Assembly (NCBI RefSeq): GCF_042675665.1
Contig: NZ_JBHTJI010000001.1
Span: 248,001 to 312,000 of the forward strand
Source: Mariniflexile jejuense
Lineage (GTDB): Bacteria; Bacteroidota; Bacteroidia; Flavobacteriales; Flavobacteriaceae
Direction of reading: 5' to 3'
DNA length: 64,000 bases
The position numbers and the translations under genes are program-made. Shown here piece after piece: positions 44,927 through 54,756 of this stretch. The notes below the pieces were generated by a model. The model saw only the letters and a list, made by a program, of their open reading frames with translations, did not search any database and was not told the origin of the DNA. Position 1 is the first letter of the stretch. Each line of letters begins with the position of its first letter.

Positions 44927-46321
44927 ATGAGCAAAACATTGTTTGACAAAGTATGGGATTCACATGTTGTAAGGAAAATTGAAGGAGGTCCAGATGTATT
45001 CTTTATAGACCGTCATTTTATTCACGAAGTTACAAGTCCTGTAGCATTTCTTGGTTTAAAAAGTCGCGGTTTAAAAGTATTATATCCAGAACGTACATTT
45101 GCAACTGCAGACCATAACACACCAACAATTAACCAACATTTACCAGTTCAAGATCCATTATCTGCTAACCAGTTAAAAGCGTTAGAAGATAACTCAAATG
45201 AATACGGTATTAGCCATTGGGGACTTGGTCACCAAAAAAATGGTATTGTACACGTTGTAGGACCAGAAAATGGTATTACATTCCCAGGAGCAACTATTGT
45301 TTGTGGCGATTCGCATACCTCTACACATGGTGCTTTTGGCGCTATTGCTTTTGGTATTGGTACTTCAGAGGTTGAAATGGTATTGTCTACACAATGTATC
45401 ATGCAGCCAAAACCAAAAAAAATGCGCATTAATGTAAATGGGCAATTAGGAAAAGGCGTTACACCAAAAGATGTGGCTTTATACATCATTTCACAGTTAT
45501 CAACTTCTGGTGCTACAGGTTATTTTGTAGAATATGCAGGTGATGTGTTTGAAAATATGACCATGGAAGGGCGTATGACTGTTTGTAACTTATCTATTGA
45601 GATGGGTGCACGTGGTGGTATGATTGCTCCAGACGAAACTACTTTTGCTTACTTAAAAGACAAACCATTATCTCCAAAAGGAGCAGATTGGGATAAAGCT
45701 GTTGCACACTGGAAAACACTGAAAACCAATGCAGGTGCTAGTTTTGATAAAGAATTAACTTTTTCTGCTAGTGATATTGAACCTATGATTACCTACGGAA
45801 CAAATCCAGGTATGGGTATGGGTATTTCAAAAAATATTCCAAATGCTGAAGCTGTAGAAGGTGGCGTTGCTACTTACAAAAAGTCTTTAGAATATATGGG
45901 TTACAACGAAAATGATGCGATGATTGGTAAAAAAATCGATTATGTATTCTTAGGAAGTTGTACCAATGGTAGAATTGAAGATTTTAGAGCATTTGCTTCT
46001 ATTGTAAAAGGAAAGAAAAAAGCAGATCACGTTACAGCTTGGTTAGTACCAGGTTCTCATGAAGTGGAAGCTTTGATTAAAGAAGAAGGTATTTTAGATA
46101 CGCTTACTGAAGCTGGTTTTGTTTTGAGACAACCAGGTTGTTCAGCGTGTTTAGCGATGAATGATGATAAAGTGCCTGCTGGAAAATATGCGGTAAGTAC
46201 TTCAAACAGAAACTTTGAAGGTCGTCAAGGTCCAGGTTCTAGAACTTTATTAGCAAGCCCATTAGTAGCTGCTGCAGCTGCTGTAACAGGTGTTGTTACC
46301 GATCCTAGAGAATTACTTTAA
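44927..46321 (+). CDS. leuC: 3-isopropylmalate dehydratase, large subunit
   Basis: A 464-residue aconitase-family subunit. Iron-sulphur cysteines are in GSCTNGRIEDF and QPGCSACLAMN; GDSHTSTHGAFG is the third diagnostic motif. The C-terminus NRNFEGRQGPGSRT is canonical. The length is normal. It acts with LeuD in leucine synthesis. Confidence 0.97.
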   Translation: MSKTLFDKVWDSHVVRKIEGGPDVFFIDRHFIHEVTSPVAFLGLKSRGLKVLYPERTFATADHNTPTINQHLPVQDPLSANQLKALEDNSNEYGISHWGLGHQKNGIVHVVGPENGITFPGATIVCGDSHTSTHGAFGAIAFGIGTSEVEMVLSTQCIMQPKPKKMRINVNGQLGKGVTPKDVALYIISQLSTSGATGYFVEYAGDVFENMTMEGRMTVCNLSIEMGARGGMIAPDETTFAYLKDKPLSPKGADWDKAVAHWKTLKTNAGASFDKELTFSASDIEPMITYGTNPGMGMGISKNIPNAEAVEGGVATYKKSLEYMGYNENDAMIGKKIDYVFLGSCTNGRIEDFRAFASIVKGKKKADHVTAWLVPGSHEVEALIKEEGILDTLTEAGFVLRQPGCSACLAMNDDKVPAGKYAVSTSNRNFEGRQGPGSRTLLASPLVAAAAAVTGVVTDPRELL

Positions 46322-46329
46322 AGCAATAC

Positions 46330-46395
46330 GCTGTAAGCTTTATGCTGTAGGCAAAAAATACTATAATTATCGGCTTAAAGCATATAGCTTAAAGC
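46330..46395. repeat. Imperfect 23-bp inverted repeat between leuC and leuD
   Basis: Arms at 46330-46352 and 46373-46395 are complementary at 19 of 23 positions, with a 20-base loop. The arms are built from GCTTTAAGC / GCATATAGC-like words. There is no T-run, so it is a repeat element or mRNA-processing structure rather than a terminator. It spaces two genes that are otherwise tightly packed in an operon. Confidence 0.7.
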
Positions 46396-46411
46396 CTAAA
46401 GCAATATAAAA

Positions 46412-47008
46412 ATGGCATACGATAAATTCACAACATTAACAAGTACAGCGGTTCCATTACCATTAGAAAATGTGGATACCGATCAAATTATACCAGCGCG
46501 TTTTTTAAAAGCAACAAAACGTGAAGGTTTTGGCGACAACTTATTTCGTGATTGGAGATATAATAACGACAATTCACCTAAAGAAAGTTTCGTTTTAAAT
46601 AATCCTATCTATTCCGGAAAAATTTTAGTAGGAGGTAAGAACTTTGGTTCTGGTTCTTCAAGAGAGCATGCTGCTTGGGCGGTTTACGATTATGGTTTCC
46701 GTTGTGTAGTATCTAGTTTTTTTGCTGATATTTTTAGAAACAACTGTTTAAATGTTGGTGTATTACCAGTTCAAGTTTCTGCTGAATTTTCAGAAAAAAT
46801 ATTCAATGCTATCTACGATGACCCGAATACGGAAATTGAAGTAAATCTTCCAAATCAAACCATAACTATCAAATCTACTGGCGATCAAGAATCTTTCGAA
46901 ATCAATAGCTATAAGAAAGAAAACATGCTTAATGGTTTTGATGATATTGATTACTTACAAAACATCAAAGGAGAGATAGAAACATTTGCAAACGGCTTAC
47001 TATTGTAA
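46412..47008 (+). CDS. leuD: 3-isopropylmalate dehydratase, small subunit
   Basis: A 198-residue swivelling subunit. ENVDTDQIIPARFLK, NFGSGSSREHAAWAVYDYGF and SSFFADIFRNNCLNVG are canonical. It ends directly before the next gene with no spacer. Confidence 0.97.
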   Translation: MAYDKFTTLTSTAVPLPLENVDTDQIIPARFLKATKREGFGDNLFRDWRYNNDNSPKESFVLNNPIYSGKILVGGKNFGSGSSREHAAWAVYDYGFRCVVSSFFADIFRNNCLNVGVLPVQVSAEFSEKIFNAIYDDPNTEIEVNLPNQTITIKSTGDQESFEINSYKKENMLNGFDDIDYLQNIKGEIETFANGLLL

Positions 47009-48532
47009 ATGACTCCTAAAAAAATAGAAATAATGGATACGACATTGCGCGATGGTGAACAAACCTCGGGCGTGTCGTTTTCTGCTTCTGAAAAACTAAC
47101 CATTGCCAAACTTTTACTTGAAGAATTAAAAGTTGACCGCATTGAAATTGCTTCGGCACGTGTGTCTCAAGGCGAATTTCAAGCAGTAAAAAATGTTACC
47201 AATTGGGCAAATGAAAATGGCTTTATTGATAAAGTAGAAGTACTAACTTTTGTTGACAATGGTGTATCCATCAATTGGATGCTTGATGCAGGCGCAAAGG
47301 TGCAAAACTTACTTACAAAAGGTTCATTAAATCATTTAACATACCAGCTTAAAAAAACACCTAATCAGCACTTTAAAGAAATAGAAGCTACAATTGCTTT
47401 AGCTAAAACCAAAGGTATAGAAACCAATGTGTATTTAGAAGATTGGAGTAATGGCATGCGTAATTCAAAAGATTATGTTTTTGATTTTTTAGCATTTTTA
47501 GCAACACAACCTGTTAAGCGTATCATGTTGCCAGATACTTTGGGTATTTTAACACCTGTTGAGTCTTTTGATTTTGTTAAAGAAATAAAAGATACTTATC
47601 CAAATTTGCATTTTGATTTTCATGCGCATAATGATTACGATTTAGGTGTAGCTAATGCTGTTTCTAGCTTAAAAGCAGGTGCCGATGGTTTACACCTTAC
47701 GGTAAATGGCATGGGCGAACGTGCAGGTAATGCACCAATGGGTAGTACTGTTGCTGTTATAAATGATTTTTTACCAGAAATAACAATTGGCGTTAACGAA
47801 ACATTTTTGTACACCATAAGTAAATTGGTTGAAAACTTTTCAGGTATTATGATTCCTGCAAACAAACCTATTATTGGTGCCAATGTGTTTACTCAAACTG
47901 CTGGTATTCATGCAGATGGTGATAATAAAAACAATCTGTATTTTAGCGATTTAATGCCCGAGCGCTTTGGTAGAACTAGAAAATATGCTCTAGGAAAAGC
48001 TTCAGGTAAAGCAAATATTCAAAAAAATTTACAAGAATTAGGTTTATCGCTTAATGATGAAGACCTTAAAAAAGTGACCCAACGTATTATTGAATTGGGT
48101 GATAAAAAAGAAGTAGTTACCAAAGAAGATTTACCATACATTATATCTGATGTGTTGGATAGTTATTCTTATGTTGAAAAAGTAAAAGTTAACTCGTATG
48201 TATTAACACATGCAAAAGGCTTAAAACCTTCAACTACTATTTCTATCACTATAAATGGAGAAACATTTGAGCAAAATGCACAAGGTGACGGACAATTTGA
48301 TGCGTTTATGAATGCGCTTAGAAGCATTTATATTAACAAGAAAACAGTGTTGCCAGATTTAATTGACTACGCTGTAAGAATTCCTCCTGGAAGTCATTCA
48401 GATGCATTGTGTGAAACCATTATTACTTGGAAAAGTCTTGAAAAAGAGTTTAAAACGCGTGGTTTGGATTCCGATCAAACAGTTTCAGCAATTAAAGCCA
48501 CCGAAAAAATGCTAAATATAATTACGGTTTAG
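47009..48532 (+). CDS. 2-isopropylmalate / (R)-citramalate synthase family enzyme
   Basis: A 507-residue acetyl-CoA-dependent Claisen-condensing enzyme. The barrel has DTTLRDGEQTSGVSFS, metal ligands in FDFHAHNDYDLG, and GMGERAGNAPMGS. The C-terminal LeuA regulatory (allosteric) domain spans about 385-507. It sits in frame directly after leuD, so its product should feed LeuCD and LeuB. The sequence departs from classical LeuA in the substrate region, and this length class contains both LeuA2 and citramalate synthases, so the keto-acid (2-ketoisovalerate or pyruvate) cannot be settled by eye. Confidence 0.88.
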   Translation: MTPKKIEIMDTTLRDGEQTSGVSFSASEKLTIAKLLLEELKVDRIEIASARVSQGEFQAVKNVTNWANENGFIDKVEVLTFVDNGVSINWMLDAGAKVQNLLTKGSLNHLTYQLKKTPNQHFKEIEATIALAKTKGIETNVYLEDWSNGMRNSKDYVFDFLAFLATQPVKRIMLPDTLGILTPVESFDFVKEIKDTYPNLHFDFHAHNDYDLGVANAVSSLKAGADGLHLTVNGMGERAGNAPMGSTVAVINDFLPEITIGVNETFLYTISKLVENFSGIMIPANKPIIGANVFTQTAGIHADGDNKNNLYFSDLMPERFGRTRKYALGKASGKANIQKNLQELGLSLNDEDLKKVTQRIIELGDKKEVVTKEDLPYIISDVLDSYSYVEKVKVNSYVLTHAKGLKPSTTISITINGETFEQNAQGDGQFDAFMNALRSIYINKKTVLPDLIDYAVRIPPGSHSDALCETIITWKSLEKEFKTRGLDSDQTVSAIKATEKMLNIITV

Positions 48533-48582
48533 GAATTAAGAATTAATAAAGAATAACAATAAAAAATAGATAATAAATTACT

Positions 48583-49641
48583 ATGAAATTTAATATAGCA
48601 CTTTTAGCAGGTGACGGCATTGGACCTGAAGTGATTGATCAAGCAGTAAAAGTTAGCGACGCTATTGCTAAAAAATTTGGACATGAAATTACATGGAAAC
48701 CTGCCTTAACTGGTGCAGCAGCTATTGATGCTGTTGGTGAACCTTACCCAGATGCAACACACGAGGTTTGTTTGGCTTCGGATGCTGTTTTGTTTGGCGC
48801 TATTGGTCACCCAAAATATGATAACGACCCTTCTGCGCCTGTTCGTCCAGAACAAGGTTTACTTAAAATGCGTAAAAAATTAGGCTTATTTGCCAATGTG
48901 CGTCCTACGTTTACGTTTCCGTCGCTATTAGAAAAATCGCCTTTAAAAAGAGAGCGTATTGAAGGTACTGATTTGGTGTTTTTACGCGAATTAACTGGCG
49001 GTATCTACTTTGGTGAAAAAGGTAGAAGAGATGGTGGTGAAACTGCTTTTGATAACTGTGTTTACACCAGAGCAGAAGTACAACGTTTAGCTAAAAAAGG
49101 TTTTGAGTTGGCTATGACACGTAGTAAAAAACTATGTTGTGTTGATAAAGCTAACGTATTAGAAACATCTCGTTTATGGAGAGAAACTGTGCAAGCTATG
49201 GAGAAAGATTATCCTGAAGTAACGGTTTCTTATGAATTTGTTGATGCGGTTGCGATGCGTTTGGTACAATGGCCAAATAGCTATGATGTGTTAATTACTG
49301 AAAACTTATTTGGTGATATTTTAACGGATGAAGCATCTGTAATTTCTGGTTCTATGGGGTTAATGCCATCGGCATCAATGGGTGCTGATATTGCTTTATT
49401 TGAACCAATTCATGGATCATACCCACAAGCTACTGGTTTAAACATTGCAAACCCTATGGCAACAGTATTATCGGCAGCTATGATGTTTGAAACTGCTTTT
49501 GGTTTACACGAAGAAGGTAAAGCCATAAGAGACGCTGTAAATAAAGCGTTGGCTGAAGGTATTGTTACTGAAGATTTAGCTGATGGCGGTAAAGCTTATG
49601 GTACTAAAGAAGTAGGCGATTGGTTAGCGGCTAATATATAA
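48583..49641 (+). CDS. leuB: 3-isopropylmalate dehydrogenase
   Basis: A 352-residue NAD-dependent oxidative decarboxylase. LLAGDGIGPEVIDQAV, RPEQGLLKMRKKLGLFANVR, LRELTGGIYFGEKGRR, and ENLFGDILTDEASVISGSMG are canonical. It ends the leu operon before a strong hairpin. Confidence 0.97.
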   Translation: MKFNIALLAGDGIGPEVIDQAVKVSDAIAKKFGHEITWKPALTGAAAIDAVGEPYPDATHEVCLASDAVLFGAIGHPKYDNDPSAPVRPEQGLLKMRKKLGLFANVRPTFTFPSLLEKSPLKRERIEGTDLVFLRELTGGIYFGEKGRRDGGETAFDNCVYTRAEVQRLAKKGFELAMTRSKKLCCVDKANVLETSRLWRETVQAMEKDYPEVTVSYEFVDAVAMRLVQWPNSYDVLITENLFGDILTDEASVISGSMGLMPSASMGADIALFEPIHGSYPQATGLNIANPMATVLSAAMMFETAFGLHEEGKAIRDAVNKALAEGIVTEDLADGGKAYGTKEVGDWLAANI

Positions 49642-49658
49642 AAAAAATTACATAAATT

Positions 49659-49692
49659 AAAAAAGGTGGATTCAATTGAATTCACCTTTTTT
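49659..49692. terminator. Terminator after leuB
   Basis: A 17-bp stem (49659-49675 with 49676-49692, one G-T pair) reading AAAAAAGGTGGATTCAA and its complement, with practically no loop, so the top pairs must open. The T-run at the 3' side (TTTTTT) and the A-run at the 5' side make it bidirectional. Confidence 0.75.
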
Positions 49693-49833
49693 AATACTCC
49701 AAAATTTTGCTATTTGTCTTTTAAACAAAGTTAGCGAACTACTTACTAGGTAACTAAAAATCTCTAATATAACTAGGTTAATACAATTAAGACATTCCAA
49801 ATTATAAACCCATTGGTTTCCTGATATAAAAAT

Positions 49834-49870
49834 AAAGCGTGAATTCTAAGTTAGAACACACGCTTTTTTA
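49834..49870. terminator. Terminator downstream of the adhesin-like gene
   Basis: AAAGCGTG (49834-49841) pairs with CACGCTTT (49859-49866); the inner TTCTAA/TTAGAA extends the hairpin. T residues follow on both strands. It lies 39 bases past the stop of the minus-strand SprB-repeat gene and can also stop plus-strand read-through. Confidence 0.65.
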
Positions 49871-49908
49871 CTTTTAGTGTAAAAGCTTATTTTAGAAAAT
49901 TTTTATAC

Positions 49909-52900
49909 TTATTTTTTAATAATTAATTTTTTTGAAGATGCGTTTATCTTATTTCTAGCTTTTATATAATATACACCTTCACTTAAATCGCCAACATAAA
50001 TAATTGTTTCAGCATTAATGTTAGCTTTAAATGTTTTAACAGTTTGACCTAATTGATTTATAATTTGAAAATCACCACCTAGAATAGATTTTACATAAAT
50101 ATTTCCATTGCTAGGATTAGGGTACATAGTAAATTTTAATTTATTATCAAATGTATCATTGCTTAATGAGGACACTGTTATGCATACAGATTCAACAACA
50201 CAACTTGCATTAGTTATTACTACTTTGTAATCACCATTAGTTGTTGCAGTAAAGCTTTGATTTGTTTCATTATTTAATAAGATATTAGGGCACTTGTACC
50301 ATTGGTACAATACACCTGTTTGATTTGCTGTTAATACTGCAGCATTTTGATTTACAGTGCTATCCATAGCTGTTGGCTCCGTAATTGTAGCAGATGTTAT
50401 ACTTGAACATCCATTGGCATCTGTAACAGTTACACTATAAGTTCCTGCAATTATTCCTGTAATTGTAGCAGTAGTTGCACTATTACTCCATAAATAGGTA
50501 TAAGGAGCGATTCCACCAGTTGCAGTAACTGCTAAAATTCCATCAGTACCACCATTACAAGTTACGTTAGTTTGGGAAGAAATAGTAGCAGAAACAGATG
50601 AAGCTGGTTGTGTTAAAGTAAAACTTTGCGAAGTTGAACAGCCATTAGAATCTGTTACAGTACAAGACCATGTGCCTGCGGTTAAACCAGTAACTGATTT
50701 TGTTCCATCTCCTGTTGGGTTACCTGGTGTCCAGTTATAAGTGTATCCACCAGATCCACCAGTTGGTGTATTTACACTAGCTGTACCATTACTACCAGCA
50801 AAACAAGATATGTTTGTTTGAGATGCTGGTGTTACTGATATAGCTGAAGGTTGTGTTAAAGTAAAACTTTTTGTAGTAGTACAAGCATTCGCGTCAGTAA
50901 TTGTTACTGTGTAAACACCAGCACTTAATCCTGTAGCGGTTGCTCCAGTACCACCAGACGGAGCCCATGAATATGTATATCCACCTGCACCACCAGAAGC
51001 AGTAACGGTTGCAGAACCATTAGAACCTCCATTACAAGATATATTTGTTTGAGACGTTGCTGTTGCTACTAAAGCCGTAGGCTGTGTTAATGTAAAAGAT
51101 TGTATTGTTTGACAAGAATTAGCATCCGTTACTGTTACAGTATAAGTTCCAGCAGCAAGACCAGTAGCTGTTGCACTAGTTCCACCAGATGGTGACCAAG
51201 TATAGGTATATCCAGGGGTTCCTCCAGAAACACTTACCGTAGCAGAGCCATTAGAACCTCCATTACAAGATATATTTGTTTGAGACGTTGCTGTTGCTAC
51301 TAAAGCAGTTGGTTGCGTAACTGTAAAACTTTGTGAAGATGAACAGCCATTAGAATCTGTTACAGTACAAGTCNNNNNNNNNNNNNNNNNNNNNNNNNNN
51401 NNNNNNNNNNNNNNNNNNNNNNNNNNNNNNNNNNNNNNNNNNNNNNNNNNNNNNNNNNNNNNNNNNNNNNNNNNNNNNNNNNNNNNNNNNNNNNNNNNNN
51501 NNNNNNNNNNNNNNNNNNNNNNNNNNNNNNNNNNNNNNNNNNNNNNNNNNNNNNNNNNNNNNNNNNNNNNNNNNNNNNNNNNNNNNNNNNNNNNNNNNNN
51601 NNNNNNNNNNNNNNNAACTTTTTGTAGTAGTACAAGCATTCGCGTCAGTAATTGTTACTGTGTAAACACCAGCACTTAATCCTGTAGCGGTTGCTCCAGT
51701 ACCANNNNNNNNNNACTATTACAAGATATATTTGTTTGAGATGCAGGTGTTGCTACTAAAGCCGATGGTTGTGTTAAAGTAAAACTTTTTGTAGTAGTAC
51801 AAGCATTCGCGTCAGTAATTGTTACTGTGTAAACACCAGCACTTAATCCTGTAGCGGTTGCTCCAGTACCACCAGACGGAGCCCATGAATATGTATATCC
51901 ACTTGCACCACCAGAAGCAGTAACGGTTGCAGAACCATTAGAACCTCCATTACAAGATATATTTGTTTGAGACGTTGCTGTTGCTACTAAAGCAGTTGGT
52001 TGCGTAACTGTAAAACTTTGTGAAGATGAACAGCCATTAGAATCTGTTACAGTACAAGTCCATGTGCCTGCGGTTAAACCAGTAACTGATTTTGTTCCAT
52101 CTCCTGTTGGGTTACCTGGTGTCCAGTTATAAGTGTATCCACCAGATCCACCAGTTGGTGTATTTACACTAGCCGCACCATTACTACCAGCAAAACAAGA
52201 TATGTTTGTTTGAGATGCAGGTGTTACTGATATAGCTGAAGGTTGTGTTAAAGTAACAGTTTTCGTTATAAAAGCACTATTAGAATCTGTTATAGTACAA
52301 GTGTAGCTTCCTGCAGATAGACCTGTAGCTGATGCACTAGTTCCACCAGAAGGCGTCCATGAATATGTATATCCACCTGCACCACCAGAAGCAGTAACGG
52401 TTGCAGAACCATTAGAACCTCCATTACAAGACACATTTGTTTTTGTTGTTGAAGCAGTTAATGGGTTATTATCAATAATTATATTATCAATCGCGTAATA
52501 TAAAATTGCAGGAAAATTAATATTAACTGATGTTACAGTAACTCCTCCTGCACCAGATGAAATTGAAGTAGAAGATGATGTATATTCCGTGTTTCCCGTT
52601 CCACCGTTCATTGGAGTCATGTCTTGATAACTATAAGTACCTGCTGTTAGGGTGTACCAGGGTGGTAAAGTATAAAATTGAGAATAAGAGTTCATACTTT
52701 GGTGGCTTACCCAAATTCCATAGAATTGAAAAGGTAGACCATCTACTCTCTGTAAAGAAAATGTATCGCCTCCTGAACCGTCTTTTCTAATGCATTTACT
52801 ATTTGATGCACCACCAGTAGTAACATTACTAAAGCCTCCATTTCCTCCTGAAGTCATTCTATAGGCTACACCTCCAATAGTTATATCTGCTTGAGTAAGC

Positions 52901-53016
52901 CAAGGAGAACCCGATAAAGAGGCATTTGTTGAAAAATCATAAGTTGTTTGCGAAACTCCTTTAACAGAAAAGAGTAACAGAACAACAAGATAGATTAAAG
53001 TAATTCTTTGTTTCAT
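49909..53016 (-). CDS. SprB-repeat adhesin-like protein with T9SS sorting domain (interrupted by two assembly gaps)
   Basis: One gene, although the two N-runs break the reading frame. It starts MKQRITLIYLVVLLLFSVKG (signal peptide) and continues with a beta-rich domain of about 165 residues. Then come at least eight visible SprB-type repeats of about 75-80 residues (cores NISCNGGSNGSATV, YTYSWAPSGGTGATATG, YTVTITDANACTTTKSFTLT). It ends in a type A T9SS C-terminal sorting domain (YPNPSNGNIYV, GVYYIKARNKINASSKKLI). Such proteins are exported by T9SS and displayed or secreted; SprB itself is the gliding adhesin of Flavobacterium. The repeats are nearly identical in DNA, which explains why assembly failed there. 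Whether it serves gliding or another kind of adhesion is open. Confidence 0.85.
51374..51615. other. Assembly gap of 242 N within the repeat gene
   Basis: Reading the frames on both sides, the true gap length must be 1 modulo 3, whereas 242 is 2 modulo 3, so the N count is an estimate. By comparison with complete units, one FAGSNG-type unit would need about 196 bases to join the flanks in frame. Confidence 0.8.
51705..51714. other. Assembly gap of 10 N within the repeat gene
   Basis: The flanks are NISCNS (upstream) and GTGATATG (downstream), which are normally separated by about 25 codons. Joining them in frame requires a gap of 2 modulo 3; about 74 bases would restore one normal unit. Ten N is therefore a placeholder, and the apparent stop after it is an artefact. 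Confidence 0.8.
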
Positions 53017-53203
53017 AAAATTTGGGATTTATAGGTTAAATTTTCATTTTACAAATCTATATTTTTTTTCTGACAAAAAAAACAAATAAATCATTTTAAC
53101 TTTAAAAAAATGCATTTAATCGATTTTAAGCGCATTTTAATTTATTTAATAAATTAGATTTTAATACTAAATAATAAACTAAAAACATACAAAAAGATAG
53201 TTA

Positions 53204-54448
53204 TTACTGAATAAAATGCCCACCACTAGGCAGCTCAAAAACCTCCAAATCGAAGTAGGGTAGTGCTGCTAATAAATGATCGAAGATATCGGACATGATA
53301 TACTCATAATTTTCCCAACGTTTATCACTACTAAAGGCATAAATTTCCATAGGAATGCCTTGTGTGGTTGGTGCTAATTGACGCGCCATAATCATCATAT
53401 CTTTATTGATGGCTGAATGGTGCTTTAAATAGGTATCAATATATTTTCTGAAGACTCCTAAATTGGTAAGGTTTCTTCCATTTAACAAAAGTTCCTTATT
53501 AATACTATTGGTTTCGTTATACGATTTAATATCAGATTGTCTCGTTTCTAAATATGAACTTAAAAGTTGTATGTTCTTTAAATCTTCAACATCTTGTTCT
53601 GTTAAATATTTAACACCGCTTTGCTTAATAAATAATGCACGTTTTATACGTCTGCCTTCCGAATTGGTCATACCACGCCAGTTCTGAAACGAATCGGAAA
53701 TAAGGGCATAGGTTGGAATGGTAGTAATGGTTTTATCAAAATTCTGCACTTTTACTGTGGCAAGGTTTATTTCAATAACATCACCATCGGCACCGTATTT
53801 TTGAAAGGTAATCCAATCGCCTATGCGAACCATATCGTTTATAGACACTTGAATACTAGCTACAAACCCTAAAATTGTATCTTTAAAAACCAGAATAATA
53901 ATAGCCGATGCAGCACCTAAACCAGTTAAAAAATGTATAAACGGTGTTCGTGTTAATATAGCAATGGCCGAAAGCACACCAATTACCCAAGCAAAAATCA
54001 TGAATACTTGAATGTAACTATCTATAGGTTTGTCTTTTAAATTTGGTAAGGTTTTAAAATAGTCTTTTAAGGTGTTTAAAATACTGCGTACAATCCATAA
54101 AGTAAGTACAATGGCAAATACTTTTAAGCCACGTTCTACTACCATTTCAAAATCTGGGAAATCATAAAATACATCAGAAATAAACTCTAATGCAACTAGT
54201 AAAGGAATAATGTGTGCAATGTTTCTAGGTACTTTATTGGCGACTAATAAATCGTCAAAATTTGTTTTAGAACGTGATGCGAATTGCGAAAACACACCAA
54301 TAAGTAGTTTTCTAATAATAAAATCGATGCAAAAAATAATGATTAGTAAAGCTATTAGTAAGCCTAACATATTCAAATATTTTGCAACACTTTCAGTAGT
54401 TCCTAAAGTTAAAAGATACTCGTAAGTAAGGTGTTTTACATTAGCCAT
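53204..54448 (-). CDS. MscS-family mechanosensitive ion channel (YbdG-like)
   Basis: A 414-residue membrane channel. There are about five hydrophobic helices in the first 195 residues (one in LGLLIALLIIIFCIDFIIRKL). The pore-lining helix and beta domain follow (GLGAASAIIILVFKDTILGF, then NDMVRIGDWITFQKYGADGDV). A long soluble C-terminus ends FELPSGGHFIQ. The insert after the beta domain and the C-terminus resemble E. coli YbdG, which responds to mild osmotic shock. It overlaps the DUF3817 gene by eight bases. Confidence 0.92.
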   Translation of the reverse strand: MANVKHLTYEYLLTLGTTESVAKYLNMLGLLIALLIIIFCIDFIIRKLLIGVFSQFASRSKTNFDDLLVANKVPRNIAHIIPLLVALEFISDVFYDFPDFEMVVERGLKVFAIVLTLWIVRSILNTLKDYFKTLPNLKDKPIDSYIQVFMIFAWVIGVLSAIAILTRTPFIHFLTGLGAASAIIILVFKDTILGFVASIQVSINDMVRIGDWITFQKYGADGDVIEINLATVKVQNFDKTITTIPTYALISDSFQNWRGMTNSEGRRIKRALFIKQSGVKYLTEQDVEDLKNIQLLSSYLETRQSDIKSYNETNSINKELLLNGRNLTNLGVFRKYIDTYLKHHSAINKDMMIMARQLAPTTQGIPMEIYAFSSDKRWENYEYIMSDIFDHLLAALPYFDLEVFELPSGGHFIQ

Positions 54449-54737
54449 TACGCAATGGTTTTAAATATTTCTTATCTATATAAAACGTACCAAACGGAAT
54501 AATTGAAGCCAAAACTATTTCAGTAAACTGTTTGGTATTCCAGTTTAATTCTTTTTTAAGCATTATTGCCATAACTATATACGCCATAAATAAGATGCCA
54601 TGTGGCATACCTAATAGTTTTACGTATTGAGGCTCGTTTAAAAGATATTTAATTGGTGTTGCAATAAACAGTAATAAAATATACGATACACCTTCTAAAA
54701 GTGCTGTAATTCTGAAAATATTAAGGAATGAAAACAT
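54441..54737 (-). CDS. DUF3817-family small membrane protein
   Basis: A 98-residue protein with three helices. The start FLNIFRITALLEGVSYILLL and the central VKLLGMPHGILFMAYIV (with the conserved His) mark the DUF3817 family. Function unknown. Its end overlaps the MscS gene by eight bases, so the two are coupled; a VTT-domain gene lies 19 bases upstream on the same strand. Confidence 0.9.
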   Translation of the reverse strand: MFSFLNIFRITALLEGVSYILLLFIATPIKYLLNEPQYVKLLGMPHGILFMAYIVMAIMLKKELNWNTKQFTEIVLASIIPFGTFYIDKKYLKPLRNG

Positions 54738-54756
54738 ATATAAATTTCTTTTTTAA

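Larger units (their letters stand above)
50567..52440. repeat. Near-identical ~230-240 bp tandem DNA repeats encoding SprB units
   Basis: The word ACAAGATATATTTGTTTGAGA or close variants recurs about every 230-240 bases (near 50567, 50804, 51033, 51267, 51720, 51954, 52195 and 52427). Two unit types alternate irregularly: an NGGSNG type and an FAGSNG type with an extra GNPTGDG insert. Stretches of adjacent units are identical for over a hundred bases, consistent with recent recombination. Confidence 0.85.

Noticed and set aside
51360..51639. Separate gene starts and stops next to the N-runs
   Set aside because: They result from wrong gap lengths; both flanks read as the same repeat protein once the gap sizes are corrected.
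50161..53016. Imperfect tandem repeats as a CRISPR array
   Set aside because: The repeats are coding, about 230-240 bp long, and translate into SprB-type protein units.
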